A stretch of 64,000 nt of DNA from QIAW01 sp035487295 (GTDB lineage: Bacteria; Acidobacteriota; Terriglobia; Terriglobales; Acidobacteriaceae): contig DATHMH010000034.1 of assembly GCA_035487295.1 (NCBI GenBank), forward strand, positions 62,001 through 126,000. The letters are read 5' to 3'. Positions 44,508-53,170 of this stretch are shown here, piece by piece. The number at the start of each line of letters is the position of its first letter. The stretch's first letter is position 1. Under the pieces are notes generated by a model, which had not been told where the DNA came from, did not search any database, and saw only the letters and a list, made by a program, of their open reading frames with translations. The translations under genes were made by a program, and so were the position numbers.

Positions 44508-44554
44508 TATGAAAATCAGATGGAGTCACCCGGCCGTTTTCTACACAGTCCCTT

Positions 44555-45064
44555 TTGTGCTGCGGTGGCTTTGCTCAGGAGCAATCCCTGGGAGATGCAG
44601 CGCGCCAGCAGCGGATGGAAAAGGCGAAGAATACTCGGTCCGCATCGCATGTAATCACCAACGAGAGTATCTCGTCGAATGCCCAGCCTGAAGCGACTCC
44701 TACTGAGGTGACAGAAAAGAAAAATGCGGAATCGAATCCTCCACCAGAAAAAGATTCCAAGACCTCGTCAGTTCGTGAGTTACAGGCAAATATCAAACAG
44801 CAGAAACAGAAGGGCGCCGCTCTACAGGCAGATGTTAACGCTCTCAAGCAGCGGGTCGATGAATCCCCAACCAATCACTATGGCTCCTGCATTTTTGGCG
44901 TAAACCATAACTCGCAACAGGAAACATGCGACGTTCCCAAGAAAGCGGCCGCGGAGTACGAAAATGCCAAAGCCCAATTGGAGATCGAGCAGAAGAATCT
45001 GGAGCAAATGCAGGAAGCAGTCAGGCGAATGGGTTACGGCAATGCCTTCTACGATCCTGAATAA
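44555..45064 (+). CDS. Secreted coiled-coil protein (second paralogue), signal peptide apparently frameshifted
   Basis: This 169-residue frame matches its upstream neighbour in order: QSLGDAARQQRMEKAKNTRSAS, then a coiled coil (ELQANIKQQKQKGAALQADVN), two cysteines, and the same ending RRMGYGNAFYDPE. It opens at a TTG and has no full signal peptide. An ATG at 44509, just after the previous stop, encodes a matching leader MKIRWSHPAVFYTVP in another frame. Dropping one T from TTTT at 44553-44556 would join them as leader plus CCGGFAQEQ. So either this is a decaying copy, a sequence error or slippage. Codon use and ending look intact, which favours a single recent indel. Confidence 0.65.
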   Translation: MCCGGFAQEQSLGDAARQQRMEKAKNTRSASHVITNESISSNAQPEATPTEVTEKKNAESNPPPEKDSKTSSVRELQANIKQQKQKGAALQADVNALKQRVDESPTNHYGSCIFGVNHNSQQETCDVPKKAAAEYENAKAQLEIEQKNLEQMQEAVRRMGYGNAFYDPE

Positions 45065-45126
45065 TCGTTTCATATCTCTGCCTTGGGCGATTGGTCCTAC
45101 ACCTCACATTGATGGGCATTACGGTA

Positions 45127-45636
45127 CTACCACTCGCCGGCTTTCACCATCTTCCTGATTTTTCTCTTGATCAAATCGCGTTTGAGCCCGCTCACGTGGC
45201 TGATGAAGAGCTTACCGTTCAGGTGGTCGGTTTCATGCAGAAAGGCCCGCGCCAGCAGGCCTTCGCCGGTCTTCTCGAAAAATTTGCCTTCTAAATCCTG
45301 CGCGCGCACGGTCACGTGGTTGGCGCGGGTGACTTTTTCGCGGAAGTCAGGCAGGCTGAGGCAGCCCTCCTGGCCGGCCTGTTTCCCTTCGGTGTGAATG
45401 ATTGTCGGATTCACCAGGACCAGTTTTTCCGCCGGATTTTCCTTGAAGGTCACATCGATAACAGCGATGCGCTTGGAAATCCCGATCTGCGGCGCAGCCA
45501 GGCCCACGCCGTGCGCCTCGTACATGGAGTTGAACATGTCTTCGGCCAGTTTGCGCAGCTCGTCGTCAAAAACGGTGATTGGTTCTGCCGGCTTCTCCAG
45601 CACGACATCGCCATATTTCACAATGGGATAAATCAT
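45127..45636 (-). CDS. def: Peptide deformylase
   Basis: Def removes the N-formyl group from nascent proteins using Fe2+ or another metal. The 169-residue protein contains motif 1 GVGLAAPQIG (43-52), motif 2 EGCLSLP with metal ligand C92, and motif 3 HETDH with ligands H134 and H138. It begins MIYPIVKYGDVVL. fmt lies downstream on the same strand but not adjacent. Heptamer-type repeats (TTTCAAG) lie upstream at about 45650-45715. Confidence 0.95.
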   Translation of the reverse strand: MIYPIVKYGDVVLEKPAEPITVFDDELRKLAEDMFNSMYEAHGVGLAAPQIGISKRIAVIDVTFKENPAEKLVLVNPTIIHTEGKQAGQEGCLSLPDFREKVTRANHVTVRAQDLEGKFFEKTGEGLLARAFLHETDHLNGKLFISHVSGLKRDLIKRKIRKMVKAGEW

Positions 45637-45649
45637 TGAGAGGCAGTTT

Positions 45650-45716
45650 CAGGTTTCAAGTGTTTTGCAATCGTGAAAAGACAGTATAAATAAAGCAGTT
45701 TCAAGTTTCGAGTTTT
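45650..45716. repeat. Heptamer-type repeat tract (TTTCAAG)
   Basis: Imperfect TTTCAAG, TTTCGAG units at 45650-45660 and 45692-45716, upstream of def and before the divergent secreted-protein gene. Confidence 0.5.
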
Positions 45717-45831
45717 AAAGGCTTTGCCGCGGTGTTTGCCGGCCAGCAATCCGCTGGCGTTACTTCAGTCATATTTCTTTGCAAGAAAGCCCAACCTGAG
45801 CGTTCTCTCCGCAGGCAGGTGAGGGACCTCT

Positions 45832-47802
45832 ATGAGAAGTTCAAATGTATTGCTTTTTCTGCGGCGCCGAAGATCTGGCGCCGCACTTTTGTTTGTGTTT
45901 GCGGGCGCGCTGGCGTTTTTTTTAGCCTCAGCGACCGTGGGTTCGGCGCACGAGCCGTTGCATTCGCCCGGATGGGTGGTGATACCCGTTGACGAGTATC
46001 GCACCCTGCACGCTGAAGCTTTTCCGGCTGAGAGGCAGCCCGAGCCGCCGCCCGTGGAAGCGACTCTGACGCGGGTTGACTACGATTTGAAGGTCTCGGG
46101 CGACCTGGCAAGCGGCGGCGCCAGCCTGACGATCGATGTTCTGAAGGAAGGATGGGTGCGCGTTCCCATCCCCTCTGGCCTGCTGGTTCGGGAGGCCAGG
46201 CTTGACGGCAAGCTTGTTTCGCTGGTGTCGAACCCGGACGGGAAAGACGGCAAAGACGGGAACCAGCTTTCGGCGGTCCTCTCTCATTCCGGCCGGGCCG
46301 TGCTTCTGCTCGATATTGCCCTGCCGGTGGCGTCCACTGCGGGCGAAGAAAGCCTCGCGCTGCCGGCGACCGCCTCAGGCGTTACGAGGGTTTCGGTTGA
46401 GCTTCCCCGCCAGGGCCTGGATATCAAGCTGACCGGCGGTCTTCTGTCAGAGAAAACAGAATCCGCTACCGAGAGCAAGTGGGTGGCCTATGCCCATGCC
46501 AGCGAGCCGCTGACCTTCACATGGCGGAAGAAGACTGAGGACCATCGCGCCACCCAGCCCTTACGCATGCGCGGATCGCTGATTCAACTCGTCGGCCTGG
46601 GCGAAGATTCAACTTCAATCTATGCTGAAGCGGAGGTTAATGTTACCCAGGGCGCGGCCAGTGAAGTCAAGATTCAAGTTCCCGAAAAAGTTACGATCAA
46701 CCAGGTATCAGGCGCTATGGTCGCGGATTGGGAGGTGAAAGCAGGTGAACTGGCGGTCACGTTTCTCGAACCTGTGGAGCAGACCGCCAGGTTCACCATC
46801 AGCGGCGAGACGCGCACAGCGCACGATGGCCAGATCGAGATTCCCGTGCTGCGCCTGCCCAACACGGAGCGCGAGACCGGCGGGGTCGCGGTCGAGGTGC
46901 TGGGTGCAGGCGAGATCAAAGAAAGTACGCCGCAAGGGATGGAAGGCGCCGATGCCAGCGACCTGGGCGAGATGGTTGCCAGCCGCCAGTCGCCTTCACT
47001 GGAGGCGTTTCGCTTTCGCACCGGCGATGGCAACTCTCCGCGGTCGTTGACCTTGAATGTTGCCCGCTACGAGCAACAGGCGGTTTTAATGGCCAATGTT
47101 GACGAAGCCCGCTACCTTGTCCTGTCGAGTAGCGATGGCAAGGTCCTTACCCTGGCCCGCTACGCGGTGCGTAACAATCAAAGGAACTTCCTCAAGATCA
47201 AGCTGCCGGCCGGCGCCATGGTTTGGAGCGCTACATTGTCAGGAAAGCCGGTCAGGCCGGGGCAGGCGCCCGATGGCAGCCTGCTGCTTCCGCTGGAGAA
47301 GGCGCACGGTGGCGAAGAGGCCCCGGAGTTTGCAGTTGAGGTGCTGTATCTCAGCCGGGGCGCCATCTGGAATGACAAGGGCAAAGCCGCAATCGGGCTG
47401 CCAGCGCTCGATCTGCCGGTTTCGCGTACAGGCGTGGTGGTGCACTATCCGCCCCTGTTCAAGGTGACCACCGAGCCGGGAGGGGTCTTCCAGCAGCAGG
47501 CGTTCGAGAACCCGGTTTCCACGGCTCTGCTGGATGGAGGAGCCGGGCAGGGGACAGCGAGAGGGTATCCTGCCAGCGCGCCTCCTCCTCCGGCGGGCGT
47601 GGCGGGCGAAGCGACCCAGGCGCTCTTCGATAAATTCTTCAAGGAATCCCATTATGGGAAGAAGGCGGGGATTGTTCCTGTCCAGCTTACATTTCCTTCC
47701 TTTGGCCCTTCTGTGTTCCTTGTTTCCCAACTGACCAGTGAAGGCCAGGCGCCGGCGCTCAGCCTGAGCTATGAAAAAAATAAAAAGGGAGGCGCAAGAT
47801 GA
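45832..47802 (+). CDS. Large secreted protein, first of an overlapping pair
   Basis: I do not recognise a known family in this 656-residue protein. It has a signal peptide (ALLFVFAGALAFFLASATVGSA) and is otherwise mostly beta strands; the opening HSPGWVVIPVDEYRTLHAEAF is echoed in its neighbour (LSLEEYNRLVDVAGK), as are stretches such as VLMANVDEARYLVLSSSDGKVL against AVVTTLVTSDGKSLSEVKL. GAGGGA precedes the ATG. Its last codons overlap the next start in ATGA form (47799-47802), so the two are translationally coupled. They probably act together in the periplasm or on the surface. Confidence 0.75.
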   Translation: MRSSNVLLFLRRRRSGAALLFVFAGALAFFLASATVGSAHEPLHSPGWVVIPVDEYRTLHAEAFPAERQPEPPPVEATLTRVDYDLKVSGDLASGGASLTIDVLKEGWVRVPIPSGLLVREARLDGKLVSLVSNPDGKDGKDGNQLSAVLSHSGRAVLLLDIALPVASTAGEESLALPATASGVTRVSVELPRQGLDIKLTGGLLSEKTESATESKWVAYAHASEPLTFTWRKKTEDHRATQPLRMRGSLIQLVGLGEDSTSIYAEAEVNVTQGAASEVKIQVPEKVTINQVSGAMVADWEVKAGELAVTFLEPVEQTARFTISGETRTAHDGQIEIPVLRLPNTERETGGVAVEVLGAGEIKESTPQGMEGADASDLGEMVASRQSPSLEAFRFRTGDGNSPRSLTLNVARYEQQAVLMANVDEARYLVLSSSDGKVLTLARYAVRNNQRNFLKIKLPAGAMVWSATLSGKPVRPGQAPDGSLLLPLEKAHGGEEAPEFAVEVLYLSRGAIWNDKGKAAIGLPALDLPVSRTGVVVHYPPLFKVTTEPGGVFQQQAFENPVSTALLDGGAGQGTARGYPASAPPPPAGVAGEATQALFDKFFKESHYGKKAGIVPVQLTFPSFGPSVFLVSQLTSEGQAPALSLSYEKNKKGGAR

Positions 47803-50033
47803 AAAGCAAACTGCTTCTTATGATTTTAATTTTGTCTGTGAGTGTGATGGGGCGCGCGAAAGACGAGGCGCCGTTTCCCGATCCGGGAAATGTTACGCTG
47901 TCGCTCGAGGAATACAACCGGCTCGTGGACGTGGCGGGCAAGCCCGTGAAGAAGCCCGATCTGCCGCCGCTTCCCTATGCCGTGAAGCGCGGCGACCTGA
48001 AGCTGCATGTAACCGATGAGGCCGTGCAGGGCACGATCCAATTGCAGGGCGAGGTATTCAGAAAAGGCGAGACCAAAGTGCCGCTGGTCACGGATATGAC
48101 CATCCTCGACGCGCGCCAGGAAGGGAAAGCCCTGCCCCTGGAGCAGGAGAACGGAAAGCATGTGGCCGTGCTGCCTGGCCCGGCTGAATTCTCGGTTGCA
48201 CTCGATGCCGGTTTGCCGCTCAACATTGAAGCCGGACGCGCATCGTTCAGCCTGCCGGCTCCCGCAGCAGGGAGCGTCCGGCTCACGCTGGTGATTCCCG
48301 GCGATCATACGGATGTAAAGATCGATCCGGGGCTGATTACGGCGCGCAACTCGGAAGCCGGACACACCACCATTGAAGCAGCCCTGGTTCCGGGAAAAGA
48401 GGCCCGCATCTGGTGGACAACGCGCGAAATTGCCACGCCCGCCGCGCCGCGAGAGATGCATTTTCTCTCCAATGTGAAGACCCTGGTCTCGGTGGACGAA
48501 GCGGAACTCAAAGTCGCCGCCCTGGCCGATCTTACCGTGCTGCAAGGCGAGGCTTCACAGTTTGCGGTGGAGATTCCAGAAGGGTACGAAGTTACCGGAG
48601 CATCAGGGGCAGCGCTGGAGTCCAGCGAGGTGCAAGCCGGTGTTTTGCTGCTGAACGTCAGCACAGCAGCGCAACGCAATTACCAGTTCCTGATCTCGAT
48701 GGAAAAACCTTTGACCTCCTCTCAGGCCGAAGCTCCTTTCCTCAGCTTCAAGAACAACCAGCGGGAGACCGGCGAGGTGCTGGTGGAGGGCGTGGGAACC
48801 ATGGAACTGACCGCGAAAGAAAGCGGAGGCCTGAAGCGCATCGACTGGAAAGAAGTCAATCCCTATCTGCGTTCGCTGTCGCGATTCTCTCCGCAGGCCG
48901 CATTTCGTTATCACCGGCAGCCAACAGAAAACCCCGGACTGGCGCTGGAGTGGGTGCGCTTTGCCGATAGCAGCGTGCTCGCAGCTGTGGCCGAACGGGC
49001 GGTCGTGACCACGCTGGTGACCTCTGACGGCAAATCGCTCAGCGAGGTGAAGCTGGTGCTGCGAAATCAGGCGCAGCCGTTTCTGAAAGTTTCGCTGCCG
49101 AAAGGCGCGGCCATTCTTACGGCGGATGTTGCCGGCGGGGAGGTCAAGCCGGGCATAGATAAGGATGGAAACACCCAGGTGCCGCTGTTGCGATCAGGCT
49201 TTCGCCCGACGACAGAGGCTTATACAGTCTCTTTTGTTTTCATGCACTCCGGCGCGCCCTTTGCCAAGAAGGGCGGCTCGGACTTAGTCCTGCCACAGAT
49301 GGATATTCCCATCAGCCTTCTGCGGTGGGAGGTATTTTTGCCCGAGCAGTACAAGGTCAAAGATTTCGGCGGCGATGCGCTGGCAACCAGCCTGCTGCCG
49401 CTCCCCGTGCAGCAGTCGCTGGCGATCGATGGCGAAAATGCCAAGGACCTGGGAGCGGCGGATGCGAACAGCATTGTTTACAACTCCAACGGCAATTTCG
49501 ATGCTTCGCTGCTTCCGGGACAGTTGGGAGGATATGTTACCGACACCTCTGGCGCGGTAATTCCCAATGCGCAGATCACGATTGTCGATACCAACACCAA
49601 CCTCACACGCAACGTGACTACCGACCAGGCAGGCCGTTGGCTGGTTTCCAACATACCCTCGGGCAGATTTAAAATCTCAGCGTTCTTGCCGGGCTTCAAA
49701 AAGTTCTCCCGCGAAATCACCAATGACGCCAGCAGACCGCTGAACTATGGTTTTACTTTGGAGGTAGGGACAGTCAGTGAAACCATAATGATTACCAGCG
49801 GCGGCGAAGCAGATGACCGGCGCGACTCCAGGCGCGCTGAGCGCGAAGCCAAACAGAGACAACAGGAGGCGCAGAATGCGCCCTCAGCGAATGTGACCAA
49901 TCTGCAGCAGCGCGTTGCGGGTGTATTGCCGGTGAGAGTAGACGTGCCACGTGCGGGCAACTCCTACTGCTTTGTGAGGCCGCTGGTGCTCGACGAAGAA
50001 ACCAAGGTGACGTTCAGCTATAACAGCCGGTGA
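47799..50033 (+). CDS. Large secreted protein with C-terminal CnaB-like domain, second of pair
   Basis: The 744-residue product is a paralogue of the preceding one, with a signal peptide (LLLMILILSVSVMGRA) and the same overall order. It differs by a C-terminal carboxypeptidase-regulatory/CnaB-like domain (GGYVTDTSGAVIPNAQITIV, TTDQAGRWLVSNIPSGRFKI, about residues 565-655). Such domains commonly extend TonB-dependent receptors and surface proteins in Acidobacteriota. A Glu-Arg-Gln-rich stretch (RRDSRRAEREAKQRQQEAQN) follows. No catalytic motif found. Confidence 0.77.
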   Translation: MKSKLLLMILILSVSVMGRAKDEAPFPDPGNVTLSLEEYNRLVDVAGKPVKKPDLPPLPYAVKRGDLKLHVTDEAVQGTIQLQGEVFRKGETKVPLVTDMTILDARQEGKALPLEQENGKHVAVLPGPAEFSVALDAGLPLNIEAGRASFSLPAPAAGSVRLTLVIPGDHTDVKIDPGLITARNSEAGHTTIEAALVPGKEARIWWTTREIATPAAPREMHFLSNVKTLVSVDEAELKVAALADLTVLQGEASQFAVEIPEGYEVTGASGAALESSEVQAGVLLLNVSTAAQRNYQFLISMEKPLTSSQAEAPFLSFKNNQRETGEVLVEGVGTMELTAKESGGLKRIDWKEVNPYLRSLSRFSPQAAFRYHRQPTENPGLALEWVRFADSSVLAAVAERAVVTTLVTSDGKSLSEVKLVLRNQAQPFLKVSLPKGAAILTADVAGGEVKPGIDKDGNTQVPLLRSGFRPTTEAYTVSFVFMHSGAPFAKKGGSDLVLPQMDIPISLLRWEVFLPEQYKVKDFGGDALATSLLPLPVQQSLAIDGENAKDLGAADANSIVYNSNGNFDASLLPGQLGGYVTDTSGAVIPNAQITIVDTNTNLTRNVTTDQAGRWLVSNIPSGRFKISAFLPGFKKFSREITNDASRPLNYGFTLEVGTVSETIMITSGGEADDRRDSRRAEREAKQRQQEAQNAPSANVTNLQQRVAGVLPVRVDVPRAGNSYCFVRPLVLDEETKVTFSYNSR

Positions 50034-50053
50034 CTATAGCGTCCTTACCGGCA

Positions 50054-50076
50054 ACTGAGAACTAGCACTAAGAACT
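50054..50076. repeat. Heptamer tandem repeat containing the acnA stop codon
   Basis: On the minus strand CAGTTCT, TAGTGCT, AGTTCTC. TAG at the start of the second unit ends acnA; the first unit encodes its last two residues SS. Confidence 0.7.
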
Positions 50077-52845
50077 GCGTTCCAGCAGTTGGCGCAGAAC
50101 GTACTGCAGGATTCCGCCGTGGCGGTAGTAAAGCGCCTCTTGCGGGGTATCAATGCGCACCAGCGCGTGAAAATCAACTTTCTTGCCGTCGGCATGGGTG
50201 GCCTGCACCGTTACCTTTTCTCCGCCTTTGAACTCGCCGTTCAGCAGGCTGGCAATGCCACTGATATCAAAAACCTCTTCACCGCTCAGGCCAAGCGATT
50301 CAGTGTCTTCCTTGGGCAGAAACTGCAACGGCAGCACGCCCATGCCTACCAGGTTCGAGCGATGGATGCGCTCATAACTTTGCGCAATGACGGCGCGCAC
50401 CCCGAGCAACGACGGTCCTTTGCCCGCCCAATCGCGTGACGAGCCGGAGCCATATTCTTTGCCGGCGAGAATGATCAGCGGCACGCCCTCTTGCTTGTAG
50501 AGTTCCGAGGCTTCAAAGATTGACATCTGCTTGCCGTCGGGCAGGTGCCGGGTCACGCCGCCTTCGGTGCCGGGCGCCACCAGGTTGCGCAGGCGCGTGT
50601 TGGCAAACGTCCCCCGAACCATGACCTCGTGGTTTCCGCGCCGCGATCCGTAGGAGTTGAAGTCGGCGACGGCGACGCCATGCTCGGTCAGGTATTTACC
50701 GGCAGGGCTGGCCGTCTTGATGGATCCCGCAGGCGAAATGTGATCGGTGGTCACGCTGTCGCCCAACTTGGCCAGAACGCGTGCTTTGCGGATGTCCTGC
50801 ACAGCGGCTGGCGTCTTCGGCATGTTGTCGAAGTAGGGAGCGCGTTTGATATAGGTAGACTTCTCGTCCCAGACAAAGGTTTGACCGCTGGGAACCTTCA
50901 TGCTCTTCCACAAGTCGTCGCCGGCAAAAATTTCGTCGTAATTCTTTTTGAACATGCTGGAATCAATGCAACTCGCGACCGTTTCTGCCACTTCTTTTTG
51001 CGAGGGCCAAATGTCTTTCAGGTAAACCGGCTTGCCGTCTTTGCCTGTTCCCAAAGGATCGTTCAACAAATCTTTCTCAATGTGTCCGGCAAGAGCATAG
51101 GCTACGACCAGCGGCGGGGACATCAGATAATTTGCCCGCACCTCCGACTGGATGCGCCCTTCAAAATTGCGATTCCCGCTCAGCACCGAGGCCACAACCA
51201 GGTCATGCTCGGCAATCTGCTGGGTAATTTCTGCGGGTAATGGGCCCGAGTTGCCGATGCAGGTCGTGCATCCGTAGCCCACGGTGTGGAATCGCAGCTC
51301 GTCGAGGTAAGGCTGCAATCCAGATTTATTGAAGTAATCGGTCACCACGCGCGAGCCTGGGGCAAGCGAAGTCTTGACCCAGGGCGGGGTCTTGAGTCCG
51401 CGCTCCACGGCTTTCCTGGCCAGCAATCCGGCGGCGATCATCACTGATGGGTTCGAAGTGTTGGTGCAACTGGTGATGGCAGCAATCACCACCGAGCCGT
51501 GGCTGAGGTCTTCTTCCATCTCTGCCACAACAGATTTTTGGGCTGACGGCGCGTGCAGCACATCTTCGTGTCCAACCGCGGTTCCTCCTCCTCCCTCGGA
51601 TTTAAGATGCTGCACCTGGTCTGCAGCTTTCTGCGTTGCGCCAGGTTTCAGCAGAGAGGGCAGCGCATCGTGGAACGATTTGCTCGCCTGCGAGAGTGGC
51701 ACGCGGTCCTGCGGGCGCTTGGGACCGGCGATGCTTGGTTCCACAGTTCCCAAATCGAGCTCCACTACTTGTGAGTACACAGGCTCCGGCGATTGCCTGG
51801 TGTGGAACAGGCCCTGCTCTTTGCAGTAGGCTTCGACCAATCCAATTTGCTCCTCGGTGCGTCCGGTCATGCGCAGATAGCGTAAAGTTTCTTCGTCCAC
51901 CGGAAAGATGCCACAGGTAGCGCCGTATTCGGGAGACATATTGCCAATGGTCGCGCGGTCAGCCAGCGGCAACGTGGATAAACCGGGTCCAAAGAATTCG
52001 ACAAATTTTCCGACAACCCCGGTCTTGCGCAGCAACTCGGTCACGGTAAGCACCAGGTCGGTTGCGGTTGTGCCTTCGTGCAGCGATCCCTTGAGGCGGA
52101 AGCCCACGACTTGCGGGATCAGCATGGAAACCGGCTGGCCCAGCATGGCCGCTTCGGCTTCAATTCCGCCTACGCCCCATCCCAACACGCCCAGACCATT
52201 AATCATGGTGGTATGCGAGTCGGTGCCGACAAGCGTGTCCGGATAGGCGGCCAGCTTGCCATTTTCCGGGTTTATGAACACTACTTTCGCCAGGTATTCC
52301 AAATTGATCTGGTGCACGATTCCCATATCGGGAGGAACAATCTTGAGGTTGCGGAATGCCGATTGTCCCCAGCGTAAAAATGCGTAGCGCTCGTGGTTAC
52401 GCTGGAACTCGAGCGCTGCGTTCACGCCGAAGGCTTTAGTGGTGCCGAATTCATCCACCTGCACGGAGTGGTCAATCACCAGCTCGGCCGGCAACAACGG
52501 ATTGATCAGCGCCGGGTTGCCGCCCAGTTCTTTCATGGCATCGCGCATGGCGGCCAGGTCTACCACGGCGGGGACACCGGTAAAATCCTGCATGAGCACG
52601 CGCGCAGGAGTGAACGCAATTTCTTTGGAAGGAACAGCCTTGGGGTCCCAGTGGGCCAGCGACTTTATATCGTCGGCGGTGACCGAGCGCCCGTTCTCGG
52701 TGCGCAGCAGATTTTCCAGAAGCACGCGCAGCGAATAGGGCAGGTGCGTGGTCGAGATGCCGGCTTTGTCGAGCGCATCCAGCCGATAGATTTCATACTG
52801 CTTGCTTCCGATGCGCAAGGAAGCCTTGCTGTTCAAGCTGTTCAT
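50068..52845 (-). CDS. acnA: Aconitate hydratase A
   Basis: AcnA converts citrate to isocitrate in the TCA cycle with a [4Fe-4S] cluster. The 925-residue protein follows AcnA/IRP order: TDSHTTMINGLGVLGWGVGG, GATCGIFPVDEETL, the first cluster cysteine in ITSCTNTSNPSVM, the other two in GCTTCIGNSGPLP, and the C-terminal swivel domain with YGSRRGNHEVMVRGTFANTR and GSSRDWAGKGPSLLGVRAVI. Length fits the family (about 890-930). The stop codon and the last two residues come from a heptamer repeat. No transcriptional partner lies close. Confidence 0.94.
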   Translation of the reverse strand: MNSLNSKASLRIGSKQYEIYRLDALDKAGISTTHLPYSLRVLLENLLRTENGRSVTADDIKSLAHWDPKAVPSKEIAFTPARVLMQDFTGVPAVVDLAAMRDAMKELGGNPALINPLLPAELVIDHSVQVDEFGTTKAFGVNAALEFQRNHERYAFLRWGQSAFRNLKIVPPDMGIVHQINLEYLAKVVFINPENGKLAAYPDTLVGTDSHTTMINGLGVLGWGVGGIEAEAAMLGQPVSMLIPQVVGFRLKGSLHEGTTATDLVLTVTELLRKTGVVGKFVEFFGPGLSTLPLADRATIGNMSPEYGATCGIFPVDEETLRYLRMTGRTEEQIGLVEAYCKEQGLFHTRQSPEPVYSQVVELDLGTVEPSIAGPKRPQDRVPLSQASKSFHDALPSLLKPGATQKAADQVQHLKSEGGGGTAVGHEDVLHAPSAQKSVVAEMEEDLSHGSVVIAAITSCTNTSNPSVMIAAGLLARKAVERGLKTPPWVKTSLAPGSRVVTDYFNKSGLQPYLDELRFHTVGYGCTTCIGNSGPLPAEITQQIAEHDLVVASVLSGNRNFEGRIQSEVRANYLMSPPLVVAYALAGHIEKDLLNDPLGTGKDGKPVYLKDIWPSQKEVAETVASCIDSSMFKKNYDEIFAGDDLWKSMKVPSGQTFVWDEKSTYIKRAPYFDNMPKTPAAVQDIRKARVLAKLGDSVTTDHISPAGSIKTASPAGKYLTEHGVAVADFNSYGSRRGNHEVMVRGTFANTRLRNLVAPGTEGGVTRHLPDGKQMSIFEASELYKQEGVPLIILAGKEYGSGSSRDWAGKGPSLLGVRAVIAQSYERIHRSNLVGMGVLPLQFLPKEDTESLGLSGEEVFDISGIASLLNGEFKGGEKVTVQATHADGKKVDFHALVRIDTPQEALYYRHGGILQYVLRQLLERSS

Positions 52846-53170
52846 TTCCGCGATGTCCTCCGAAACCTTCTATTGTAGTTCAAACAGTGCTCCGCATTCA
52901 GCAGGCAAGATTGGTTTCGTCGCGGAGACAAGGAGAACAACCAGGCGCGGCGACGAGATGGCAGCTTGATGTTGATATGCCATTCCTGACGCGAAGGGCG
53001 CGGTTTTTTGGAGTGCGCCGAACAGCCAAATTTCAAGCATCGAGTGGCGCCTCTGGTTACCAAAGTTTGGGCGCTCAGCGCAATCAATGCGTGATAAGAT
53101 TCAGCCACTCCTTAAAAAAGAGAAGCTCCCCAGAGCAGTAGTCCCCCACACAACTTTACTGGAGGCAACT
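52846..53170. other. Gene-free intergenic stretch
   Basis: No credible gene. GGAGG at 53161-53165 serves the gene at 53171. The remainder shows neither clear repeats nor protein-like frames. Confidence 0.4.

Noticed and set aside
45732..45992. A plus-strand frame overlapping the start of the secreted-protein gene
   Set aside because: The frame at 45832 has a better ribosome binding site, a signal peptide and a long coding stretch.
52887..53141. Overlapping frames on both strands between acnA and the fibre-like gene
   Set aside because: Neither has a ribosome binding site or protein-like composition.
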